NCBI GenBank assembly: GCA_002311655.1
Contig: DBYZ01000011.1
Span: forward strand, 51,525-115,524
Origin: Bacteroidales bacterium UBA1173
Lineage (GTDB): Bacteria; Bacteroidota; Bacteroidia; Bacteroidales; F082
Length of the DNA stretch: 64,000 nt
Reading direction: 5' to 3'
The notes beneath the pieces were generated by a model that searched no databases, was not told the DNA's origin, and was given only the letters and a program-made list of their open reading frames with translations. Shown one piece after another: positions 37,018 to 46,795 of the stretch. Numbering within the stretch: position 1 is the stretch's first letter; the number at the start of each line of letters is the position of its first letter. A program made the position numbers and the translations under genes.

Positions 37018-37995
37018 ATGAATCAGTTAACAATATCAGGTTCTCCGCACGTTCACGGAGATTTAAGCGTCAAGAAAATCATGAGCATGGTGATTATCGC
37101 CTTGCTCCCGGCTTTGCTTGTTGCCGTTTATTATTTCGGCTGGTATGCCCTTCGCCTGACCATCGTCTCGGTGGCAGCCTGCGTACTGACTGAATACCTC
37201 ATCCAGAAATTTTTATTCAAAGGCCCATTGACCATCAACGACGGCTCAGCTGCCTTGACAGGTCTTTTGTTGGCTTTCAACGTGCCTGCCAACCTTCCAC
37301 TATGGATGGTTATCGTGGGCAGCGTCGTATCAATAGGCATCGCCAAGATGTCGTTCGGCGGCTTGGGCAAGAACCCGTTCAACCCGGCATTGGTTGGTCG
37401 TGTGTTCATGCTCGTGTCATTCCCTACAGCCATGACGACATGGCCAAAGGCACAGCCAATCTTCGAAGCAGGATTTTTCGCTGATGCTGTGACAGGTCCT
37501 ACCCCATTGAGCCTTCTGAAGGAAGCTGGTGTCGGTACACTCGCCAAGTCAGGCGACATGCAGTTCCTCGACATGGTTCTCGGCAACCGTGGCGGTGCTT
37601 TCGGTGAGATCTGCGCCATCGCTCTTCTGATTGGTGCCATCTACCTCATCATCACGAAAGTCATCGACATCTGGACACCGTTGAGCATACTTCTCACAGT
37701 GTTCATCATGACAGGCATCTGCTACCTCGTCGATCCGACACAATACATCGCCCCTTGGTATCATCTGGTTTACGGCGGTCTCATCCTCGGCGCCTTCTTC
37801 ATGGCAACCGACATGGTGACATCACCGATGACCACGCCAGGCAAGATTATTTACGGTATCGGAATAGGCGCCATCACAGTCATCATCCGTCTGTGGGGCC
37901 AGTATCCTGAAGGTGTTTCGTTTGCAATCCTTATCATGAACGCCGTCGTGCCGCTCATCAACAAGGGTTTCAAACCAAAACGTTTTGGAGTGTAA
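37018..37995 (+). CDS. rnfD: Electron transport complex subunit RnfD
   Basis: 325 aa membrane subunit with about nine helices that carries covalently bound FMN on a threonine. The segment is DAVTGPTPLSLL with Thr162; the usual motif is S/T-G-A-T, here with proline in place of alanine, so FMN attachment should be checked. GKNPFNPALVGRVF and TDMVTSPMTTPGK are typical of RnfD/NqrB. It lies mid-operon with 26 bp before rnfG. Confidence 0.95.
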   Translation: MNQLTISGSPHVHGDLSVKKIMSMVIIALLPALLVAVYYFGWYALRLTIVSVAACVLTEYLIQKFLFKGPLTINDGSAALTGLLLAFNVPANLPLWMVIVGSVVSIGIAKMSFGGLGKNPFNPALVGRVFMLVSFPTAMTTWPKAQPIFEAGFFADAVTGPTPLSLLKEAGVGTLAKSGDMQFLDMVLGNRGGAFGEICAIALLIGAIYLIITKVIDIWTPLSILLTVFIMTGICYLVDPTQYIAPWYHLVYGGLILGAFFMATDMVTSPMTTPGKIIYGIGIGAITVIIRLWGQYPEGVSFAILIMNAVVPLINKGFKPKRFGV

Positions 37996-38021
37996 TTGTT
38001 GAATCTTAAAATTTTGAAGTT

Positions 38022-38609
38022 ATGGCAAAGAAAGAATCAACATTAAAGAATATGCTCATCGCCCTGATGGTCATCACCATAGTGTCGGGCGGTGTCCTCG
38101 GCTTCGTCTACGGCTTAACAAAACCTGCCATCGACCAAGTGGAAGCCAACAAGAACCTCAAAGCCATCAACGAGGTACTGAAAACCGACGTTGAGATTGT
38201 TAAGACAGAGACACAGGTCATCGAAGACCTCACTTATAACCTGGCATTCGACGCGGAAGGCAACTTCATCGGCGCCGCCATCAAGACCTATTCGATGAAC
38301 GGTTTCGGCGGCAAGATCGAGCTCATGGTCGGAATGCTGAAAAATGGTATTATTAATAAGGTGTCGGTTTTATCACAGGCTGAGACCCCTGGCCTTGGAG
38401 CTAACATGGTGAACGACAAGTTCAAAGGACAGTTCGACGGCAAGGATCCAAAGCAATTCACCCTCAGGGTGAAGAAAGACGGCGGCGATGTCGATGCTAT
38501 CACAGCCGCTACCATCAGCTCGAGAGCCGTTTCGGAGGCTATCCAGAGAGCAGCCGACGGTTTCGAGGCTAACAAAGACCAATTCATGAAAGGAGGAAAC
38601 AATGAGTAA
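38022..38609 (+). CDS. rnfG: Electron transport complex subunit RnfG
   Basis: 195 aa, one N-terminal membrane helix (about 10-32) and a periplasmic FMN-binding domain. The covalent FMN motif is DAITAATISSRAV, Thr164, fitting S/T-G/A-A-T-x-S/T. The segment SQAETPGLGANMV is also family-typical. It overlaps rnfE by 8 bp. Confidence 0.95.
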   Translation: MAKKESTLKNMLIALMVITIVSGGVLGFVYGLTKPAIDQVEANKNLKAINEVLKTDVEIVKTETQVIEDLTYNLAFDAEGNFIGAAIKTYSMNGFGGKIELMVGMLKNGIINKVSVLSQAETPGLGANMVNDKFKGQFDGKDPKQFTLRVKKDGGDVDAITAATISSRAVSEAIQRAADGFEANKDQFMKGGNNE

Positions 38610-39192
38610 CTGGAAAACTTTCACCAAAGGACTTATCAAGGAAAACCCTATTCTGGTCCTTTTGTTAGGATGCTGTCCTACCCTCGCCACCACAACGAGC
38701 GCCATCAACGGCATGTCGATGGGTCTTGCGACAACATTCGTTTTGATAATGTCGAACCTCGTCATTTCATTATTGAAAAACTTCATTCCTGACAAGGTGA
38801 GAATCCCTTGCTTCATCGTGGTCATCGCCTCGTTTGTGACTGTAGTTCAGCTGGTTATGCAGGCTTACGTGCCTGACATCTATGAGACATTAGGTCTTTT
38901 TATCCCGCTCATCGTGGTGAACTGCATAGTGCTGGGACGTGCTGAGGCATTCGCTTCAAAGAACCCGGTGTGGCCTTCAATCCTCGATGGCGCAGGCATG
39001 GGACTCGGTTTCACCTTCGCCTTGACAGTTCTCGGTTCAATCCGTGAGATCCTTGGCAGCGGCAGCATCTTCAACTGGAGATTCCTCCCGGAAGACGCCA
39101 ACACCATCCTCATCTTCGTGCTTGCTCCTGGAGCTTTCATCGCCTTGGGTTATCTCATCGCAGTAGTCAACAGATTAAAGAAAACTAAATAA
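38602..39192 (+). CDS. rnfE: Electron transport complex subunit RnfE
   Basis: 196 aa integral membrane subunit with about six helices. It opens with KENPILVLLLGCCPTLATT and has NCIVLGRAEAFA and GSIREILGSGS, the RnfE/NqrD signatures. The cysteine in the first helix is a candidate ligand for the membrane iron centre shared with RnfA. It overlaps rnfG and is followed by rnfA after 9 bp. Confidence 0.95.
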   Translation: MSNWKTFTKGLIKENPILVLLLGCCPTLATTTSAINGMSMGLATTFVLIMSNLVISLLKNFIPDKVRIPCFIVVIASFVTVVQLVMQAYVPDIYETLGLFIPLIVVNCIVLGRAEAFASKNPVWPSILDGAGMGLGFTFALTVLGSIREILGSGSIFNWRFLPEDANTILIFVLAPGAFIALGYLIAVVNRLKKTK

Positions 39193-39201
39193 CAAAGTGC
39201 C

Positions 39202-39786
39202 ATGAAAATCATAATCATATTAATATCGACAATCTTTGTCAACAACGTCATTTTGGCGCAGTTTCTCGGAATCTGCCCGTTCTTAGGCACTTCCAAGAAG
39301 ACTTCCACCGCCGTCGGTATGGGTGCAGCCGTTATCTTCGTGCTTGTGCTCGCCACCTTGGTGACATACCTATTAAATAAATACGTCCTCGTAGCTCACG
39401 GATTGGAGTTCCTTCAAACCATCGCATTCATCCTGGTCATCGCCGCCTTGGTGCAGATGGTTGAGATCATCCTCAAGAAAATCAGTCCGTCGCTTTACAC
39501 CGCACTCGGCGTGTTTTTACCTTTGATTACTACTAACTGCTGCGTTCTCGGCGTCTCTTTGAAGGTCGTCGGCGAAGGCTTCATCTACGGCAACAACGTC
39601 GGAGAGGCAGTCATCTACGCAGCCGGTATCGCCATCGGTTTCGCCGTGGCTTTGATAATCTTCTCAGGCATCCGCGAGCATATCGACCTCATGGAGGCTC
39701 CAGAAGGCACCAAAGGCACCCCAATCGCATTGATTACAGCAGGCATCCTCGCCATGGCATTCATGGGATTCGGAGGTCTCGTATAG
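39202..39786 (+). CDS. rnfA: Electron transport complex subunit RnfA
   Basis: 194 aa, six membrane helices. VNNVILAQFLGICPFLGTS and TTNCCVLGVSL are RnfA/NqrE signatures, each with a cysteine for the intramembrane iron centre. It is the last rnf gene. The C25 peptidase starts 26 bp later with no clear promoter, so read-through is likely. Confidence 0.95.
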   Translation: MKIIIILISTIFVNNVILAQFLGICPFLGTSKKTSTAVGMGAAVIFVLVLATLVTYLLNKYVLVAHGLEFLQTIAFILVIAALVQMVEIILKKISPSLYTALGVFLPLITTNCCVLGVSLKVVGEGFIYGNNVGEAVIYAAGIAIGFAVALIIFSGIREHIDLMEAPEGTKGTPIALITAGILAMAFMGFGGLV

Positions 39787-39812
39787 ATTATTAACCTTTA
39801 AAATTATATCAG

Positions 39813-42800
39813 ATGAAAAAATTCAACTTACGTAGATTGTTCATCGTCGGATTGTTTGCTTTTGTTGCAAACGTGACGATAGCTCAGACCTACACCTATC
39901 CTGTTAAGGGAGAACAAGGCTTTTCAGTAAGCCAAAAGACCCGTGACGGGATGCACATCAACTACGAACTGGGAAGTTTCACACTCAACCAGCTTAACTA
40001 TCGCGGTGAAGAGATGTCAGAGATCTCTATCAACGCCATTGTATTACCTAACACTGTTGGCTGCCCTAACCTGCCTACAGAAAGCCGTCTGATGGCTATC
40101 CCGACAGGTGCAAAAGCCACTTTGAACGTGGTTCGTGCCAACAGCCAGGTCATCAAAAACGTGAACATCGCCCCTGCATTGCGCATTCAGGCAGAAGACG
40201 AAGAACCTGACATGGATTATAAGAAGGACATGAAAGTTTACGACAAAAACGCTTTCTATCCTGAGAATCCTTTCGAAGTCAGCAAGTCATATATCCGTGG
40301 TGTCGACGCTGTCACAGTGTCAGTGACTCCATTCCAGTACAACCCTGTAACAAAGGAATTAAGAGTCTACACCGACATCGAGCTTTCACTTAGCTATGAA
40401 GGCGGCAACGGACAGTTTGGCGAAGACCGTCTGCGTTCACAATATTGGGATCCAATCCTTGCAGCAGAGTTGATGAACTACGACCAGCTTCCTGTCATCG
40501 ACTACGAAGCACGTATGCAAGAATGGCTCCGTGACGGCGCTGACGGCGCAGAATACCTCATCATCACTCCTAACAACGACGCCTGGGCTCCATACGCACA
40601 GCAGTTGAAGGAATTCCGTATGAAACAAGGTATCCTCACAGAAGTTTACCGTCTCGACGAGATGCCAGCTACATCGACAACACAGATGAAGACTTGGTTC
40701 CACAACGCATACGACACATGGGAGATCGCTCCTGTGGCAGTGCTTCTTCTCGGCGACCACAACACCAACATGGCACAGGGTATCCCTGCTGAGACAACAA
40801 GCCACCCATACAACGGCAGCTGTATCACCGATAACTTCTATTCTGACGCAGCAGGTAACGACAACCTTCCTGATATGGTGTTCTCACGTCTTGTGGCACA
40901 AAACGAATCAGAACTCCCAGTTTTCGTTGGCAAACAGATTGATTATGAGACAACACCAGTAATGGATGAGAGTTTCTATTCAAGCCCTATCACAGCTTTA
41001 GGATGGCAGACCGAACGTTGGTTCCAGCTCTGTTCAGAGGTGTTTGGCGGTTACATGCGTAACCACGGCTACAACCCACTGCGTATCAACTGTATATATG
41101 ACGGAACACCTGGTAACAGCTGGTCATCTAACCAGAACACCAGCATGGTTACAAGCTATTTCGGACCTACCGGACAGAACTACATCCCTGCTTCTCCTGC
41201 AGAGTTGGGCGGTTGGACAGGTGGCACTCCACAACAGGTTGTTGACGCTGTCAACGCTGGTACTTTCTGGGTACAGCACCGCGACCACGGTCTCGATGAA
41301 GGCTGGGGTGAGCCTGCAGTACGCAACAATCACATCGACCAGCTGAACAACGTCGGCAAGCTTCCATTCGTCATGTCAATCAACTGCCAGACCGGTATGT
41401 TCAACTACACTGGTTCAAACGGCAACTGCTTCACAGAGAAATGGATGCGTCGCACATATAACGGCCAGAACGCCGGTGCTGTCGGTGTCCTCTCTCCTAC
41501 TGAGGTTTCTTATTCATTCGTCAACGACGCTTTCGTCTGGGGTGTTTACGACCTCTTTGACGGCGACTTCATGCCGACATACGGTCCATTCCAGCCAGCA
41601 GCTCCACAGACCAACAACTGGATGCCAGCATTCGGTAACGTGGCAGGAAAATACTTCCTCGCACAGAGCTCATGGCCATACAATGTTGACAGCAAAGACA
41701 TCACTTACACAATGTTCACAGCCCACTGCGACGCTTTCTTGAGAATCTACACACAGGTGCCACAGACCATGACAGTGAACCATCAGTCAGTGCAGCTCGC
41801 AGGTCTCAACACATTCCAGATCACAGCTCCTGAAGGTGCAACAATCGCTTTGACAAAAGGCGAAGGCGAGAACCTTGAGATCGTGGCAGTTGCCACAGCA
41901 ACAGGCAGCGCACAAAACATCGAGATAGCACCACAGGTGCCTCCAACAGTGCTTCACCTCACAGTGACAGGTCAGAACTACCTCCGCTATGAGTCTGATA
42001 TCGATGTGATTCCGGCTAGCGGGCCATATATCATCATCAACGAATACGCACTCAGCTTCGATGCTCCACAGCTCAACTTCGGCGAACAGGCTGGATTGAA
42101 CATCCAGCTCAAGAATGTGGGTAACACCCTCGCTCCAGCCGGCTCGATGACACTCACTTCAGAATCTGAGTATGTGACAATCACAAACGGTACAGCTGAT
42201 TTCTCAGCCATCAACTCAGATGCCACACTTGACCTCAACGAGGCATTCAGCTTCACAGTGTCAGATGAGGTTCCGAATAAGACAAACATCGAGTTCACAA
42301 TCACTATCACAAGTGGTTCAGACACATACGAGAACCATTTAACCTTGAAGGCTTACGCCCCTGTGTTCAAGATTGGCAGCGTGTCAATCGTTGAGGTTAA
42401 CGGCAACGGTAACGGCCGTCTCGACCCAGGAGAGACTGTGACACTCACCTTCCCTATCGAGAACAAAGGTAATGCCGACTCATGGGAGACATCAGCAACC
42501 CTTGAAATCAACAATACTTTCATGACAATCATGGGCGAATCTGTTGTTACTATAAGCTCTATCGCAGAAGCTGAAACAGCAACTGTCGAATATCAGGTTT
42601 ATGTCGGCAACGCTCCAACAGGTTTCCCTGCTGAATACACACTCAACGTCGCTTCTGGCGTGTACACCGACACCAAAGACTTCGTCTCAAAGATCGGTCT
42701 CAACGTGGAAGACTTCGAATCTGGCGCATTTGACCCAGAATTGTGGACCAACGACAACGCTTATCCTTGGACATTTGACACCGACAGCCCTTACGAAGGC

Positions 42801-44420
42801 CAATATTGTGTAAAGTCAGGCACTATCAGCCACAATCAGGAGACATCATTAAGATTAATGAACTACGAAGTTGGCGAAAACGACTCAATAGCATTCTACT
42901 ACAAAGTTTCTTCAGAAACAAACTACGATAAGTTGTTCTTCTACATCGACAATCAGGAGCAGGGTGTCTGGTCAGGCTCTATTGCTTGGACAAGAGCTCA
43001 GTACGCAGTGACAGCAGGCACACACACATTCACTTGGAAATACAAGAAAGATTCAAGCGTTTCAAACGGTAGCGACTGCTGCTGGATTGACTTCGTCATC
43101 CTTCCAAGAGACAGAAGCCTCACTGTCAACGCAGGTCTCGACATGCAGATTTGCCCTAATGAGGCAGCACAACTCAATGGTTTTGCATCTAACCAGGATT
43201 CAATGGAGTGGACAACATCAGGTGACGGAACATTCAGCGATGCCACTATTGCCAACCCAGTGTATACTCCTGGTACTCAGGACATTGCCAACGGCAGCGT
43301 GACACTCACATTGACAGCTCAGAACAACGACCAGACCATGTCAGACGATGTTGAATTGACATTCAAATCAGCTCCGACAATTGAATTGGTTGGCGGCAAC
43401 GACGCATTGGCTTGCATGGGCACAATCAATCTCAGTGGAATGTACGAAGCAACAAACGCTGAATCAATTGAATTCAGCACTAACGGTGACGGTGCATTCG
43501 AAGGCATGGTTTACACCTTCGGAACACAAGACATCGCTAATGGCAACGTGACACTCACAATCACTGCAGTAGGCTGCGGCGAGGCATCAACATCTCTCCT
43601 CGTAGGATACCAAGGCGTTCCAACAGCTATCGGTCCAACTGAAATCAACACTTGCACAACAGAACCTATCGATGTCGAAGTGACAATAGATTCAAACAGT
43701 GGCGCATTTGTCGGCTGGACAACATCAGGAACAGGCACAATAAACGATCCTACAGCTGAGAGCATCGTCTTCACCCCTTCAATGGATGACTTCAACAGCG
43801 GAAGCGTGACACTCACAGCAGAATACAAAGACTGCGAAGAGACATCATATTTCCACGTCGTGACAGTCAGCTTCACCATGCCGACAATCGACATGCCACA
43901 AGGTCCAACAGACGTGCATCTCTACAATGCTGTGACAGAGTACTCAGTTGAAGCCGACGCTTCATTCACATCATTTGACTGGACTCTCTTACCAGCTGAT
44001 GCAGCTACTTCAATGACAGTTTCTGGCAACACCGTCACAATCGCATGGAATCCTAACACAACAACCACTGAGGCACGTCTCACAGTGGTCGGACATACCG
44101 AGTCATGCGGCGACAGCGAGCCATCAGAAGCTCTCGTCATCACATTGAGAGGCGCTGGCGTTGATGAAATCAACTCATCGGATATCAGCATCCATCCTAA
44201 CCCGGCTAACGACATCGTCAACATCGCTATCGAAAATGTGACATCAAACATCCAAGTGGTGATCTACAACAGTGTCGGTCAGGTGGTTTATTCGATGAAC
44301 GATATCGCTGAAAACGGCTACAACACAAGCATCAACATCAGCGAATTGTCCAACGGAACTTACACTCTCCAGATAAGAAGCAACGAAAACGTCTGGACAA
44401 ACAAAATCGTCAAGAGATAA
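39813..44420 (+). CDS. Gingipain-type C25 cysteine peptidase, T9SS cargo (copy 1)
   Basis: 1535 aa. A signal peptide (1-25) precedes a C25 propeptide region (about 30-230, with VTPFQYNPVTKELRVYT). The catalytic domain has HRDHG (catalytic His492) and SINCQTG (catalytic Cys525). The His-Cys spacing of 33 equals that of P. gingivalis RgpB (H211/C244). After it come Ig-like and CARDB-type domains and three PKD/Ig-like modules (about 1102-1380, with WTTSGDGTFSD and similar). The type IX sorting domain occupies about 1450-1535 (IHPNPANDIVNI, ending IVKR). Secreted protease; cleavage preference unknown. Paralogue at 46796-50290. Confidence 0.92.
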   Translation: MKKFNLRRLFIVGLFAFVANVTIAQTYTYPVKGEQGFSVSQKTRDGMHINYELGSFTLNQLNYRGEEMSEISINAIVLPNTVGCPNLPTESRLMAIPTGAKATLNVVRANSQVIKNVNIAPALRIQAEDEEPDMDYKKDMKVYDKNAFYPENPFEVSKSYIRGVDAVTVSVTPFQYNPVTKELRVYTDIELSLSYEGGNGQFGEDRLRSQYWDPILAAELMNYDQLPVIDYEARMQEWLRDGADGAEYLIITPNNDAWAPYAQQLKEFRMKQGILTEVYRLDEMPATSTTQMKTWFHNAYDTWEIAPVAVLLLGDHNTNMAQGIPAETTSHPYNGSCITDNFYSDAAGNDNLPDMVFSRLVAQNESELPVFVGKQIDYETTPVMDESFYSSPITALGWQTERWFQLCSEVFGGYMRNHGYNPLRINCIYDGTPGNSWSSNQNTSMVTSYFGPTGQNYIPASPAELGGWTGGTPQQVVDAVNAGTFWVQHRDHGLDEGWGEPAVRNNHIDQLNNVGKLPFVMSINCQTGMFNYTGSNGNCFTEKWMRRTYNGQNAGAVGVLSPTEVSYSFVNDAFVWGVYDLFDGDFMPTYGPFQPAAPQTNNWMPAFGNVAGKYFLAQSSWPYNVDSKDITYTMFTAHCDAFLRIYTQVPQTMTVNHQSVQLAGLNTFQITAPEGATIALTKGEGENLEIVAVATATGSAQNIEIAPQVPPTVLHLTVTGQNYLRYESDIDVIPASGPYIIINEYALSFDAPQLNFGEQAGLNIQLKNVGNTLAPAGSMTLTSESEYVTITNGTADFSAINSDATLDLNEAFSFTVSDEVPNKTNIEFTITITSGSDTYENHLTLKAYAPVFKIGSVSIVEVNGNGNGRLDPGETVTLTFPIENKGNADSWETSATLEINNTFMTIMGESVVTISSIAEAETATVEYQVYVGNAPTGFPAEYTLNVASGVYTDTKDFVSKIGLNVEDFESGAFDPELWTNDNAYPWTFDTDSPYEGQYCVKSGTISHNQETSLRLMNYEVGENDSIAFYYKVSSETNYDKLFFYIDNQEQGVWSGSIAWTRAQYAVTAGTHTFTWKYKKDSSVSNGSDCCWIDFVILPRDRSLTVNAGLDMQICPNEAAQLNGFASNQDSMEWTTSGDGTFSDATIANPVYTPGTQDIANGSVTLTLTAQNNDQTMSDDVELTFKSAPTIELVGGNDALACMGTINLSGMYEATNAESIEFSTNGDGAFEGMVYTFGTQDIANGNVTLTITAVGCGEASTSLLVGYQGVPTAIGPTEINTCTTEPIDVEVTIDSNSGAFVGWTTSGTGTINDPTAESIVFTPSMDDFNSGSVTLTAEYKDCEETSYFHVVTVSFTMPTIDMPQGPTDVHLYNAVTEYSVEADASFTSFDWTLLPADAATSMTVSGNTVTIAWNPNTTTTEARLTVVGHTESCGDSEPSEALVITLRGAGVDEINSSDISIHPNPANDIVNIAIENVTSNIQVVIYNSVGQVVYSMNDIAENGYNTSINISELSNGTYTLQIRSNENVWTNKIVKR

Positions 44421-44446
44421 TTAAAGATTATCCTTGACAGACAACG

Positions 44447-44507
44447 GTTTCTCGCTGTTTTTGAAATACAATGAATAAAATTGTCATTTCAAGCGCAGCG
44501 AGAAATC
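44447..44507. repeat. Degenerate GATTTCTCG...GAAATGAC inverted pair
   Basis: Arms at 44447-44471 and 44483-44507 (ggtttctcgctg.. and its inverse ending gagaaatc) lie between the C25 gene and the antiporter promoter. It probably forms a hairpin terminator. Confidence 0.5.
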
Positions 44508-44515
44508 TTTTTTAT

Positions 44516-44523
44516 TATCTTTG
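44516..44523 (+). promoter_or_regulatory. -7 box for antiporter gene
   Basis: TATCTTTG lies 18 bp before the ATG at 44541; it argues against the longer reading from 44481. Confidence 0.6.
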
Positions 44524-44540
44524 CCAAAAATATAAAAAGC

Positions 44541-46778
44541 ATGGAAGGAGTCCCCGCGTTATTCTCTGATTTGGCCTTAATACTTGTAACAGCAGGCATT
44601 ACCACAGTTGTTTTCAAATGGTTAAAACAGCCTTTGGTGCTTGGATACATAGTTGCAGGATTCCTGATAGGACCGCATTTCACCTATTTTCCGGTTGTCA
44701 ACGACACAACAAGCGTTGAGACATGGAGCGAAATCGGAATGGTGTTCCTTCTTTTTGCTATCGGTCTTGAGTTCTCATTCAAAAAACTGAAAAAAGTAGG
44801 CGGTCCTGGCGCCATCATGGTGATGACCGAGCTTATAATAATGTTTTCCATAGGTTTTCTGGTCGGAAAGATGTTTGGCTGGCAAAAGATGAACTGCATC
44901 TTCCTGGGCTGCATGCTTTCCATCTCATCGACAAGTATCATCGTCAAAGCATTCGATGACCTGAAACTGAAAAGTCAAAAATTCACCGCTGATGTCATTG
45001 GCGCACTCGTCGTGGAAGACCTTGTCGCCGTCATCCTGATGGTTATCCTCTCGACGCTTTCTGTTGGAAACACCTTCAACGGCGGCGAGCTGGTGCTAAG
45101 CATGATAAAGCTGATGTTTTTCCTGATTATCTGGTTCATTTTCGGCATCTACCTGATACCATCTTTCCTCCGACTCATCAGGAAATTCATGACGGAAGAG
45201 ACACTCGTCATCATTGCGATAGGTCTCTGTTTCATGATGGTCATGCTTGCCAACTACGCAGGATTCTCCTCAGCTCTAGGTGCTTTCGTCATGGGCTCAA
45301 TCCTTGCTGAGACACTCGAAGCCGACATTATCCACAAACTCGTAACTCCGATTAAAAACCTTTTCGCCGCGATATTCTTCGTCTCAGTTGGTATGATGGT
45401 CAACCCGAAGATTCTGGTCGAATACACTTGGCCTGTTATCATAATTGCACTTACAATCATGATTTTCAAGACGTTAAGTGCCACTTTCGGAATGCTCATT
45501 TCGGGAAGAGACATCCACACCTCATTCAAAGCGGGATTCTGCTTCTGCCAAATCGGTGAGTTCTCTTTCATCATCGCATCACTTGGACTCAGTTTCAAGG
45601 TCATTGACGAGTATCTCTACCCTATCATCGTCACCGTCTCCATTGTGACAACATTTTTCACGCCATACATAATCCGACTCGCAGATCCGTTGTATAATTG
45701 GCTGAACCCGAGAATTCCGGAGAAATGGAAACAAACCATGACGAACTATTCAGAAGGCTTCAAGGTGAACGAAGACACCACCTTGACATTCAAGACCTTC
45801 GTCATCAACCAGTTCAAAAACATGCTCATCTACGGATGCATAATTTTTGCACTTTCAATCATCTGCTTCTCCGCCATCGGACCGTTTATCATCAACAACA
45901 TCCATGGTATTTGGGGTGGCGTGACATCAGTTGCCGTGACTTTGGTCATTGTCTCGCCTTTCATCTGGGCTATGGCGTTCAAATACAGAATCTCGCTTAC
46001 AAACTCGCGGCTGATAACGAAGAACCTCTTCGAGCGTCATGTTATCGCCTTCATTTTCATAATCAGATACATTATCGCATTGTTTTTAATCACATATATC
46101 CTGCGCCATTTCATCACCATCAACTTCTTCGCGGCGGTTGGAATAGCAATCGGAATCTCACTGTTGCTGGCATTTTCAAATGGCATCATGAAATTCTACG
46201 ACCGTTTGGAACGTAACTTCATGGAAAACCTCAACAAACGCCAGAAACAGGCTTCGTTCATCATCCCAGAGGTGCTGCAGCAGAACTTCCATCTCGAGAA
46301 AGTGACAGTCAGTCCGCTGAGCCAAGTCGTCGGAAAACATCTGAAAGACACCGTGTTCCGCAGTCAATTCAAGGTCAGCGTGGTGTGCATCGAAAGAGGT
46401 AAAAAGACTTACGACCTGCCTGATAAAGACATGGCGTTCTACCCCTACGACATCGTGACATTGGTCGGTTCTGATGATAACATCAATAAAGTCAAGCCGA
46501 TTATTGAAGTGGAAGACACCGAGTTGATTCACGAGCGCAAAGACCACAACATGAGTCTGCATTCGGTTAAGATTTCCGAAAAGAGCCAGCTTTGTCATGT
46601 CTCTCTGCTGAACTCGATGTTTAAAGACAGATACGATGCCATGGTAATTGCCATCCAGAGAGGCAACGACTTCATTTTAAGTCCTTCAGCATCAACAATT
46701 TTCAACTGCAACGACATCGTTTGGTTCGTTAGTTCCATCGAGGCCGCAAAATTGATTATTAAAAAAGAAGAAATATAG
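44541..46778 (+). CDS. CPA2-family cation/proton antiporter with TrkA-C domain
   Basis: 745 aa from MEGVPALFSD. Twelve or so membrane helices (about 5-390) form a Na+/H+ exchanger-type fold, with LGYIVAGFLIGP and GALVVEDLVAVILM family signatures. A second membrane part (about 430-570) and a C-terminal RCK_C/TrkA-C domain (about 590-665, QVVGKHLKDTVFRSQ) follow, then another TrkA-C-like stretch to the end. It probably moves K+ or Na+ against protons; ion choice is not decided by sequence. It lies between two C25 peptidases. The 17-bp gap to the second suggests co-transcription. Confidence 0.88.
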   Translation: MEGVPALFSDLALILVTAGITTVVFKWLKQPLVLGYIVAGFLIGPHFTYFPVVNDTTSVETWSEIGMVFLLFAIGLEFSFKKLKKVGGPGAIMVMTELIIMFSIGFLVGKMFGWQKMNCIFLGCMLSISSTSIIVKAFDDLKLKSQKFTADVIGALVVEDLVAVILMVILSTLSVGNTFNGGELVLSMIKLMFFLIIWFIFGIYLIPSFLRLIRKFMTEETLVIIAIGLCFMMVMLANYAGFSSALGAFVMGSILAETLEADIIHKLVTPIKNLFAAIFFVSVGMMVNPKILVEYTWPVIIIALTIMIFKTLSATFGMLISGRDIHTSFKAGFCFCQIGEFSFIIASLGLSFKVIDEYLYPIIVTVSIVTTFFTPYIIRLADPLYNWLNPRIPEKWKQTMTNYSEGFKVNEDTTLTFKTFVINQFKNMLIYGCIIFALSIICFSAIGPFIINNIHGIWGGVTSVAVTLVIVSPFIWAMAFKYRISLTNSRLITKNLFERHVIAFIFIIRYIIALFLITYILRHFITINFFAAVGIAIGISLLLAFSNGIMKFYDRLERNFMENLNKRQKQASFIIPEVLQQNFHLEKVTVSPLSQVVGKHLKDTVFRSQFKVSVVCIERGKKTYDLPDKDMAFYPYDIVTLVGSDDNINKVKPIIEVEDTELIHERKDHNMSLHSVKISEKSQLCHVSLLNSMFKDRYDAMVIAIQRGNDFILSPSASTIFNCNDIVWFVSSIEAAKLIIKKEEI

Positions 46779-46795
46779 ATTTAACCATATTAACC

